Origin: CAZKNJ01 sp964554185
GTDB taxonomy: Bacteria; 4484-113
Length of the DNA: 26,330 nt
Reading direction: 5' to 3'
Assembly: GCA_964554185.1 (NCBI GenBank)
Contig: CAZKNJ010000022.1
Span: 1 to 26,330, forward strand
Each line of letters opens with the position of its first letter. The stretch's first letter is position 1. The notes under the pieces are model-generated. The model ran no database searches and was not told the DNA's origin. It was given only the letters and a program-made list of their open reading frames with translations. Of this stretch, positions 20,812-26,330 are shown piece by piece. The translations under genes were made by a program, and so were the position numbers.

Positions 20812-21621
20812 ATGCCACCACGGGTGCTAAAGTCGGGGAGTCTGCGCAAGTCCACCGGGCCGTTCCAGCTTTTCGCGCGTGGAAGCAGCGGCGGCAAGGG
20901 CGCGAATGGCGGCGCGGGCCTGCTGGGCTACGAGGAGTTTCTGCAGCTTCCCGCCCGCGACCAGATAGCCTACCTGGAAAAGCGGCACCGCGCGGTCACC
21001 CACGAATGCGACAACCTGGTCAACGCCGCCGGCGAAGAAGCCGAGCAGATTACCGCGTCCGCCCGGGCGCAGATGGAAGCTGATCGCCGCAAAGCCCGTG
21101 AAGAAGGCTACGCCGCAGGGATGGAAGAGGCGCGCAGCAAGCTGCGCTCCGACTACGGCGCCCAGTTGCCGGCGCTGCTCCAGCGCCTTGACCAGACCAT
21201 TGGTGATGCCGCCACCGCGCAGCAGCAGTACCTGGACGCCCTGGCGCAGCCGCTGGTCAGCCTGCTAATGGAAGTGGTCCGCAAGCTCTACTGGGACTCG
21301 CAGATGGATGCGCCGAGGCTCGCCGAAATCGTCTCCGCGGTGAGCGCCGCGCTGAGATCTCCCGACCATCTTGCAGTGCGCGTGAACCCCAGGGACGCCG
21401 AGGCCGTGGAGTGCGCCGGCTTCTCCGAGGCGCTGGAAGGCGCGGGCATCAGCTCTTCGCGCGTCCAGCTAATTCCCGACCCGTCCCTCAAGCGCGGCGA
21501 GTGCCGCATCGTTTACGGCTCGGCTGAAATGGTGCTGGACCCCGACGGCGTATTCGCCTTGCTTCAGCGGACGCTGCTTAACGCGGCGGAATCCGCCGGG
21601 GGCGGTGCGGGTGATGGCTAG
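20812..21621 (+). CDS. fliH: Flagellar export apparatus stator protein FliH
   Basis: A 269-residue FliH, which holds the ATPase FliI as a FliH2-FliI complex and links it to the C ring. The N-terminal part is Gly/Ala-rich; a long helical region (about residues 60-115, 'AEQITASARAQMEADRRKAREEGYAAGMEEARSKL'-type heptads) is the coiled-coil. The C-terminal globular part has 'DALAQPLVSLLMEVVRKLYWD' and 'DPSLKRGECRIVYGSAEMVLD', the latter typical of FliH/YscL. The frame is open further upstream into fliG, but the ATG at 20812 (with AGG 5 nt before it) is the sensible start, 13 nt after the fliG stop. Its end overlaps fliI by 8 nt. Confidence 0.9.
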   Translation: MPPRVLKSGSLRKSTGPFQLFARGSSGGKGANGGAGLLGYEEFLQLPARDQIAYLEKRHRAVTHECDNLVNAAGEEAEQITASARAQMEADRRKAREEGYAAGMEEARSKLRSDYGAQLPALLQRLDQTIGDAATAQQQYLDALAQPLVSLLMEVVRKLYWDSQMDAPRLAEIVSAVSAALRSPDHLAVRVNPRDAEAVECAGFSEALEGAGISSSRVQLIPDPSLKRGECRIVYGSAEMVLDPDGVFALLQRTLLNAAESAGGGAGDG

Positions 21622-22972
21622 CCGCCACGCCGATCTGCTGCTCGCAGCAGCGTCCCGCGCGCTGGCGGATACTTCCGTCTTCGCCAAGCTTGGACAGGTG
21701 GCGAAAGTCGCGGGCCTTACGGTTGAAGCCTCCCTGCCTCCCACCTTCATTGGCGAGCTCTGCGTCTTTGAAAACGTGGAAGGCAAGGACGAAGTGCTGG
21801 CGGAGGTTGTGGGCTTCCGCAACGGCATAACCATCCTGATCCCGATGGACTACATTGAGCACATCGGCATGGGCACTAGCGTGCGCGCCACTGGCCGTCC
21901 GTTCTCGCTAAAAGTGAACGAAAGCTACTTGGGCCGCGTTATCGGCGGCCTGGGACAGCCGCTGGACAGCCGGCCCGCGCCGTCGGACGCGGGTGGCGTG
22001 GACCGCACCATTTTCCGTGATGCACCCACTCCGCTGGAGCGCCCGCGCATTGCCGAGGCGATGAGCTCCGGCATCAAGGCGATAGACAGCATGCTCACCT
22101 GGGGGAAAGGGCAGCGGCTGGGCGTTTTCTCCGGTTCGGGCGTGGGCAAGAGCACGCTGCTGGGAATGATGGCGCGCAATTCCGAGGCCGAGGTCAACGT
22201 GCTTGCGCTCATCGGCGAGCGCGGCCGCGAGGTGAAGGACTTCCTGGAGCGCGACCTGCACGAGGAAGGCCTGGCCAAATCCGTCGTCGTGGTCGTAACC
22301 AGCAATGAATCGCCGGTCCGCCGCGTCATTGGCGCGCAGGTGGCGATGACCATCGCCGAGTTCTTCCGCGACCGCGGCAAGCACGTGCTCTTCCTGATGG
22401 ACTCGCTGACGCGCTACACCTACGCTCTGCGCGAAATCGGCTTGGCGCTGGGCGAGCCGCCGACCACGCGCGGCTACACGCCTTCGGTTTACGCCAAGAT
22501 CCCCAAGCTCGCCGAGCGCGCGGGCATCACCGGCAGCGGCTCCATCACCGCGCTGCTGACGGTGCTGGTGGAAGGCGACGATATGAACGAGCCGGTGGCG
22601 GACATCGCGCGCTCGGTGCTGGACGGCCACATCGTCCTTTCGCGCAAGCTGCTCACGGAGGGACACCTTCCGCCGGTTGACGTGAAGGCCAGCATCAGCC
22701 GCGTGTTTTCCGATGTCACCAGCCTGGAGCAGCAGAAGATGGCGCAGTGGATTCGCGAGACGCTGTCGGTTTACGAGGAGGCGGAGGACCTGATTAACAT
22801 CGGCGCCTACAAGCGCGGCAATAACCCGCGCATTGACGCCGCGATTGACAGCCTGGACATGATAAAGGCCTTCCTGGTACAGCAGATTGACGAACGGTGG
22901 CCGATGGAAAAGACTCTTCAGGCGATGCGCGAGCTGTACGCCGCGGCGAAAAAGCCGCCGGGAAGGGGCTAA
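21614..22972 (+). CDS. fliI: Flagellum-specific ATP synthase/export ATPase FliI
   Basis: A 452-residue F1-beta-like ATPase that energises the flagellar type III export gate. Walker A is SGSGVGKST (Lys near residue 179). 'LIGERGREVKDFLERDL' contains the conserved Glu of the catalytic site, and Walker B is 'HVLFLMDSLTRYTYALREI'. 'GEPPTTRGYTPSVYAKIPKLAERAG' and 'HIVLSRKLLTEGHLPPVDVKASISRVF' are family hallmarks. The ATG at 21614 was chosen; a GTG at 21605 (GGGGG just before) would add three residues. Either way it overlaps the fliH end, implying translational coupling. fliJ follows after 3 nt. Confidence 0.97.
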   Translation: MASRHADLLLAAASRALADTSVFAKLGQVAKVAGLTVEASLPPTFIGELCVFENVEGKDEVLAEVVGFRNGITILIPMDYIEHIGMGTSVRATGRPFSLKVNESYLGRVIGGLGQPLDSRPAPSDAGGVDRTIFRDAPTPLERPRIAEAMSSGIKAIDSMLTWGKGQRLGVFSGSGVGKSTLLGMMARNSEAEVNVLALIGERGREVKDFLERDLHEEGLAKSVVVVVTSNESPVRRVIGAQVAMTIAEFFRDRGKHVLFLMDSLTRYTYALREIGLALGEPPTTRGYTPSVYAKIPKLAERAGITGSGSITALLTVLVEGDDMNEPVADIARSVLDGHIVLSRKLLTEGHLPPVDVKASISRVFSDVTSLEQQKMAQWIRETLSVYEEAEDLINIGAYKRGNNPRIDAAIDSLDMIKAFLVQQIDERWPMEKTLQAMRELYAAAKKPPGRG

Positions 22973-22975
22973 GCT

Positions 22976-23407
22976 ATGCGGCGGTTCGAATTCAAATTCC
23001 AGCGGCTGGAGGAAGTGCGAAAGGCCGGCGTGGTGGAGTTGCGGGCGCGGGTGCTGGGCGTGCGCATGCAGATAGCCGAGGTGGAAGCGCGGCTGGAGCG
23101 GCTGCGGGCCGGCCTGGAGGAAACCCGCGACCAACTGCTGCAGGCCCGCACCACGCCGGGAGACTACAGCCTCCACATGCCCTTCGAGCTGTACATTGAT
23201 CTGCTCAAGCAGCGCCGCGCCCGTTCCGCCGAGGAGCTGGCGAAGCGCCGCAAGGAGCTCACTGAACTCCGCGCCCTGCTGGTTGAGGCCAACCGCGAGC
23301 TGAAAGTGGTGGAGAAGGTGCACGAGCGCAAGGTGCGGGAATACTTGCTTGAGTCCTTGAGTGAGGAGCAGAAAGAGCTTGACGAACAGGGCATCCTCTA
23401 TAATTAG
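22976..23407 (+). CDS. fliJ: Flagellar export protein FliJ
   Basis: A 143-residue, highly charged, almost entirely helical coiled-coil protein of FliJ type, the stalk-like subunit in the FliI hexamer and a chaperone escort. The N-terminus 'MRRFEFKFQRLEEVRKAGVVELRARVL' matches the family pattern (F-x-F-x-L-x-x-L-x-x-x-R). Identification relies on this, length and the position right after fliI, since FliJ proteins are weakly conserved. A Shine-Dalgarno-like GGAAGGGG precedes the ATG. It is the last gene of block B; the final codons carry the promoter of the next gene. Confidence 0.92.
   Translation: MRRFEFKFQRLEEVRKAGVVELRARVLGVRMQIAEVEARLERLRAGLEETRDQLLQARTTPGDYSLHMPFELYIDLLKQRRARSAEELAKRRKELTELRALLVEANRELKVVEKVHERKVREYLLESLSEEQKELDEQGILYN
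23379..23404 (+). promoter_or_regulatory. Promoter inside the end of fliJ
   Basis: TTGACG (23379-23384) and a perfect TATAAT (23399-23404) lie in the last nine codons of fliJ. The spacer is 14 nt, shorter than the usual 16-18. TATAAT ends 9 nt before the ATG at 23414, so the leader would be at most 2-3 nt. Confidence 0.5.
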
Positions 23408-23413
23408 CCACTG

Positions 23414-24436
23414 ATGCTGACCAAACCAATCGCAATGATAACTGTGGCGCTGGCCGCGCTCATATTATTCTCGCCCGCCATCCGGGCGCAAATGCTGCCG
23501 ATGCCCGGCAACACCAGCCCTGAGTTCCGGGCGGTGGCGCAGGCGCAGCTGGAGACCATCCACTACCAGGCGCACGTCTTTCTGGAGCAGCGCGGGCGCT
23601 ATCCCGAGAGCCTGCAGGAGCTGCGCGACAGCGGCTACTGGGTGGTGGAGGTCTACAACATCTTCACCGCGCTCCCCATCCAGCAGGTGCGCTTCTTCGT
23701 GCACGACGAAGACTACGCCGTGAACGACGCGCTGCCGCAGGTTGGGCTCTTTGTCCCGCTGCCCGACGAAGAAGGCGCCGAGTTTCAGGACGCCCAGGGC
23801 CAAGCGCAGGCGCAGATGGGGCGTAAAGGCGGCAAGCCCGGCCACCGGGTGGATCCCGCGCGCGTGGAGTTCCCGCCGCCGGGCGACCTCTTCTACAACA
23901 TCGACGCCGACAGCCTCCAGCTCGTTATCTTTGACGACACCGGCGCCTGGGAAGAACTGTGGGTGGAGCTGCCGTTCAACTACCGCGCAAGCTCGCTCAA
24001 GCTCACCGAAGCCGTGCGCCCGCGCACCGACCTGATGGCCGCCGAGGTGGCGATGCACCTGGAGAACATCCTGCCCGGGCAGTACAACCGCATGCTGTTC
24101 CTCACCGACCGCCAGACTTTCGCGCCCACCGAGCTGGCGAAGCTGCTGCCGGTGAGCTTTGAGAAAATGGCGGCGGAGCTTTCGCTGGGCTACATCAACG
24201 GCGCGAAGCAGCGCGCGTTCATGCGCACGGATTACTATTCGCCTGGCGACCTGGCCATCGCCCCATGGCTCGGCGGTGAGGAGAGCCTCATTTACTTTCT
24301 GGAGGGCAAGCGCGCACGCACGCTACTGGAACTTACCGACGCTGATGTATTCCGCGAAAACGCCGCGCTGATCAAGCGCCGTGACAAGCTCGTGGTGAAA
24401 CACGCGGACGATCCGCCTCCCGCCCCCGGAAACTAG
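23414..24436 (+). CDS. Secreted protein of unknown function with pilin-like N-terminal segment
   Basis: A 340-residue protein I cannot assign to a family. A signal peptide (MLTKPIAMITVALAALILFSPAIRAQ) has a probable cleavage site after IRA near residue 25. Residues about 35-75 (EFRAVAQAQLETIHYQAHVFLEQRGRYPESLQELRDSGY-type helix and turn) resemble the segment after the helix in GspG-type pseudopilins, where G-x-YP-x-S-L-x-E-L is common; a prepilin peptidase site is absent, so it is not itself a pilin. A Gln/Lys/Gly-rich stretch lies at about residues 130-155, then a mixed alpha/beta region with 'FYNIDADSLQLVIFDDTGAWEELWVELPF'. The C-terminus is charged and ends in a Pro-rich tail. It directly follows fliJ but seems to have its own promoter, so a flagellar role is uncertain. 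Confidence 0.7.
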   Translation: MLTKPIAMITVALAALILFSPAIRAQMLPMPGNTSPEFRAVAQAQLETIHYQAHVFLEQRGRYPESLQELRDSGYWVVEVYNIFTALPIQQVRFFVHDEDYAVNDALPQVGLFVPLPDEEGAEFQDAQGQAQAQMGRKGGKPGHRVDPARVEFPPPGDLFYNIDADSLQLVIFDDTGAWEELWVELPFNYRASSLKLTEAVRPRTDLMAAEVAMHLENILPGQYNRMLFLTDRQTFAPTELAKLLPVSFEKMAAELSLGYINGAKQRAFMRTDYYSPGDLAIAPWLGGEESLIYFLEGKRARTLLELTDADVFRENAALIKRRDKLVVKHADDPPPAPGN

Positions 24437-24497
24437 GATAATGCCCGCCAAGGCGCGGTAATATCGTGTGGACGCACTACCGTCCGGAGACTCGCTC

Positions 24498-25592
24498 ATG
24501 GCCGACGACACCAATAAACAACAAGTGCTGGACGCCCTCAAGGGCATCATCGACCCTGACCTCAAACAGGACATCGTGTCCCTGGGATTGGTGAAGGACA
24601 TCCTCATCAAAGACGGCAAAGTAAGCTTCACCCTTGAGCTTACCACGCCTGCGCACCCGCTGAAGGCGAAGTTCAAGGAGGACGCGGAGAAGGCCGTCTC
24701 CGCGCTGCCCGGGGTTAAGAGCGTGGATGTCGCCGTCACCGCTCGCGGCGGCGCCGAGCCGAAGGAGGAACTGCTGACCGGCGTGAAGAACACCATCGCG
24801 GTGGCCAGCGGCAAGGGTGGGGTGGGCAAGAGCACCATCGCCGCCAACCTCGCGCTGGCGCTGGCGGCTGAGGGCGCGAAGGTCGGCCTGCTGGACGCCG
24901 ATGTTTACGGCCCGAGTCTCCCCATTCTGCTGGGCATCAAGCGCATGCCCGATGTAGTGGGTGAAAAGAAGCTCAAGCCCATTGAGAAGTACGGCATCAA
25001 AGTGATGTCGCTGGGCTTCCTCATTGACGCCGACCAGGCGGTCATCTGGCGCGGCCCCATGGTGCACTCGCTACTCACCCAGTTCCTCCGCGACGTGGAG
25101 TGGGGCGAGTTGGACTACCTCATCGTGGACCTGCCCCCCGGCACCGGCGACGCCCAGCTCACGCTTTCGCAGAGCATCCCCCTCGCGGGCGCGGTGGTGG
25201 TCACCACGCCGCAGGCCATGGCCAGCTCCATCGCCGGCAAGGTCGTGAGCCTCTTCCGCAAGATGGACGTCCACGTGCTCGGCGCGGTGGAGAATATGAG
25301 CTACTTCGTCTGCGACGGCTGCGGGAAGGAGCACGACATCTTCGACCGCGGCGGCGGCGAGCGCCTGTGCGGGCGGCTCGGCGTGCCCTTCCTCGGCGCC
25401 ATCCCGCTGGATCCGCGCATGCGCATCGCCGACGACGCCGGCAAACCCATTGTCGCTTCCGACCCGCAGAGCAAAGTGGCGCAGGAGTTCATCAGCGTCG
25501 CCCGCGCGGTGGTGGAGCAGGTCGCCATCGCCAACGCGTCCGGCAAGCGCGAATGGAAGCCCCCGTCCTCCACCGCACCGCACGCTCACTGA
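24498..25592 (+). CDS. apbC: Iron-sulfur cluster carrier protein Mrp/ApbC
   Basis: A 364-residue P-loop NTPase that binds and transfers [4Fe-4S] clusters. The N-terminal MIP18/DUF59 domain (about residues 5-80) shows 'GIIDPDLKQDIVSLGLVKDI' and 'CPAHPLK'-equivalent 'TPAHPLK', with Ala where several MIP18-type proteins have Cys. The deviant Walker A ASGKGGVGKST (Lys 111) and 'LLDADVYGPSLPILLG' follow, then 'YLIVDLPPGTGDAQLTLSQ'. The cluster-binding CxxC is C272-D-G-C275 in 'YFVCDGCG'. I chose the ATG at 24498 (GGAG at 24485-24488); an upstream in-frame GTG (24468) lies just after a TAATAT (24459-24464) that may be the -10, which would leave it off the transcript. Confidence 0.95.
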   Translation: MADDTNKQQVLDALKGIIDPDLKQDIVSLGLVKDILIKDGKVSFTLELTTPAHPLKAKFKEDAEKAVSALPGVKSVDVAVTARGGAEPKEELLTGVKNTIAVASGKGGVGKSTIAANLALALAAEGAKVGLLDADVYGPSLPILLGIKRMPDVVGEKKLKPIEKYGIKVMSLGFLIDADQAVIWRGPMVHSLLTQFLRDVEWGELDYLIVDLPPGTGDAQLTLSQSIPLAGAVVVTTPQAMASSIAGKVVSLFRKMDVHVLGAVENMSYFVCDGCGKEHDIFDRGGGERLCGRLGVPFLGAIPLDPRMRIADDAGKPIVASDPQSKVAQEFISVARAVVEQVAIANASGKREWKPPSSTAPHAH

Positions 25593-25613
25593 CTCCTTTC
25601 AGTCCGCCCGTGC

Positions 25614-25619
25614 TAGAAT
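25614..25619 (+). promoter_or_regulatory. Extended -10 of tRNA-Pro
   Basis: TGC-TAGAAT, an extended -10, ends 9 nt before the tRNA 5' end, so transcription begins about two bases before the mature tRNA. A weak CTGACT (25589-25594) 19 nt upstream may be the -35. The gap from apbC is only 36 nt. Confidence 0.55.
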
Positions 25620-25628
25620 CGCAGCAAA

Positions 25629-25702
25629 CGGGCGGTGGCTCAGTCCGGTAGAGCACCTGGTTTGGGACCAGGGGGTCGTCGGTTCAAATCCGGCCCGCCC
25701 GA
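25629..25702 (+). tRNA. tRNA-Pro (anticodon UGG)
   Basis: A 74-nt cloverleaf: acceptor stem CGGGCGG/CCGCCCG, D stem GCTC/GAGC, anticodon stem CCTGG/CCAGG with loop TTTGGGA (anticodon TGG), 5-nt variable region, T stem GTCGG/CCGGC with one G-T pair and loop TTCAAAT. The discriminator base is A, and the 3' CCA is not encoded. Confidence 0.97.
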
Positions 25703-25706
25703 TACG

Positions 25707-26330
25707 CTATGCATCCGCTTTCGCGCCGCTTGAGGCCTTCCCCGTCCTCCGGTCCATGATGAAGTAAGCCGCCGCGACAATGCCTGCGATGAGCAGCCCG
25801 TAATCCTGCACTATGCCCAGCTTGAACGCTGCGAAGCTGCCGATGAGCGCCCACAGCAGCGGTATGGTCGCCACCCACCACGGCACCCGCCGCGTAGCCC
25901 ACAGCAGCACGCCGAGCGTGAAGATGGTGGTGGGGCAGGGCGCCCCGAACAGCGGCAGCCCCGGGTAACTCTGTCCCGCGAGCGTCCCCACGTAGGTGTA
26001 CGCGCCGATGGCGTAGAACACCAGCAGCGCCGCCACCACCGACCGCAGGTTGTCCAGGTAGCGGTAACGCAGCCGCGCGCGCACCACGCCGCAGCCGATG
26101 AAGATGACGCCTTGCGCGATGAACAGCGCGCCGAACAGGTACGCCACCTTATTGATGACGGAGAAGTACAGCAGGTGGTAGGCCACGCCCATCCACAGCC
26201 AGAAGACGGCGAGGATGCCGCAAATGATGCGGTCGGCGTAGGGCTGGTCGGAGAAGATGAGGAACAGCACCGCCAGCGCCAGCAGGTAGAACACTATGGC
26301 AACCGGCCAGGTCGCCAGGTTGTACTGCTG
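25707..26330 (-). CDS. DUF6064-like polytopic membrane protein (N-terminus outside the window)
   Basis: The reading frame stays open to the right edge of the window, so the gene is 5'-truncated here. At least 207 residues are visible, reading through 'YNLATWPVAIVFYLLALAVLF' at the edge. About seven hydrophobic segments are seen: 'GILAVFWLWMGVAYHLLYFSVINKVAYLFGALFIAQGVIFIGCGV', 'VVAALLVFYAIGAYTYVGTL', 'APCPTTIFTLGVLLWA' and 'WWVATIPLLWALIGSFAAFKLGIVQDYGLLIAGIVAA' regions. The YN-x-A-x-WP start, the INKVAYLFGALF segment and the GAPCPTTIFTLG segment remind me of the DUF6064 family of integral membrane proteins, for which no function is known to me. A GTG at 26294 is an internal start candidate but would drop the conserved N-terminal pattern. 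It ends 5 nt after the tRNA-Pro, on the opposite strand. Confidence 0.72.
   Translation of the reverse strand, partial: QQYNLATWPVAIVFYLLALAVLFLIFSDQPYADRIICGILAVFWLWMGVAYHLLYFSVINKVAYLFGALFIAQGVIFIGCGVVRARLRYRYLDNLRSVVAALLVFYAIGAYTYVGTLAGQSYPGLPLFGAPCPTTIFTLGVLLWATRRVPWWVATIPLLWALIGSFAAFKLGIVQDYGLLIAGIVAAAYFIMDRRTGKASSGAKADA

Noticed and set aside
21908..23323. 471-residue minus-strand open frame over fliI and fliJ
   Set aside because: Antisense shadow; His/Leu/Gln/Arg-rich composition mirrors the codon positions of fliI.
1..26330. CRISPR arrays, transposases, integrases, phage genes, rRNA, long direct repeats
   Set aside because: I scanned for these and saw none; genes are compact, similar in composition and housekeeping or flagellar in nature.

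Overview
The window is a GC-rich bacterial chromosome segment, packed with genes on both strands and free of mobile elements, rRNA and CRISPR arrays. It carries the first part of a flagellar gene set, an endonuclease-type MutL (motif DQHA-x2-E-x4-E), a menaquinone methyltransferase next to the redox repressor Rex, a stand-alone FlbD and a TIGR02530-type flagellar operon protein. These last features are typical of Firmicutes-like (Terrabacteria) lineages rather than enteric bacteria. A deep-branching GC-rich phylum such as Armatimonadota would fit, but that placement is a guess from gene content only.

Layout. 1-2.9 kb (minus): a secreted parallel beta-helix protein and a DASS/SLC13 anion transporter, preceded by tRNA-Thr(UGU). 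3.0-7.9 kb (plus): mutL, menG, rex, a small exported protein, and a hexapeptide-repeat acyltransferase-like protein with an unknown C-terminal domain. 7.8-9.5 kb: a cation diffusion facilitator (minus) and a CinA N-terminal-domain protein (plus), diverging from a 23-nt gap. 9.5-15.65 kb (plus): flagellar block A (motE/ylxF-like, fliK, flgD, TIGR02530 protein, flgE), then a terminator and flbD with its own promoter. 15.65-16.74 kb (minus): an AI-2E/PerM family transporter. 17.0-23.4 kb (plus): flagellar block B (flgB, flgC, fliE, fliF, fliG, fliH, fliI, fliJ). 23.4-26.3 kb: a secreted protein of unknown function, Mrp/ApbC, tRNA-Pro(UGG), and the 3' part of a DUF6064-like membrane protein running off the window.

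How the genes work together. Block B encodes the proximal rod proteins FlgB and FlgC, the rod adaptor FliE, the MS ring FliF, the rotor FliG and the export ATPase complex FliH-FliI-FliJ. Block A encodes hook-length control (FliK), hook capping (FlgD), the hook (FlgE) and small accessory proteins. In Bacillus these genes form one run in the order B then A. Here A comes first and a reverse-strand transporter gene separates the two.

The most interesting signals are regulatory. (1) Several first-in-operon genes have a -10 hexamer 6-9 nt upstream of the best start codon, most often exactly 7, which points to leaderless mRNAs; genes inside operons use Shine-Dalgarno sites instead. (2) Both flagellar blocks begin just downstream of an exact sigma-28-type -10 box (GCCGATAT, GCCGATAA). 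(3) A 10-bp palindrome supplies overlapping -10 boxes to two divergent genes. (4) The leader of flgE can form a three-way-junction RNA whose closing stem competes with a Shine-Dalgarno-hiding hairpin. (5) A near-canonical Rex operator lies on the rex promoter. I found no clear new defence system or mobile element.
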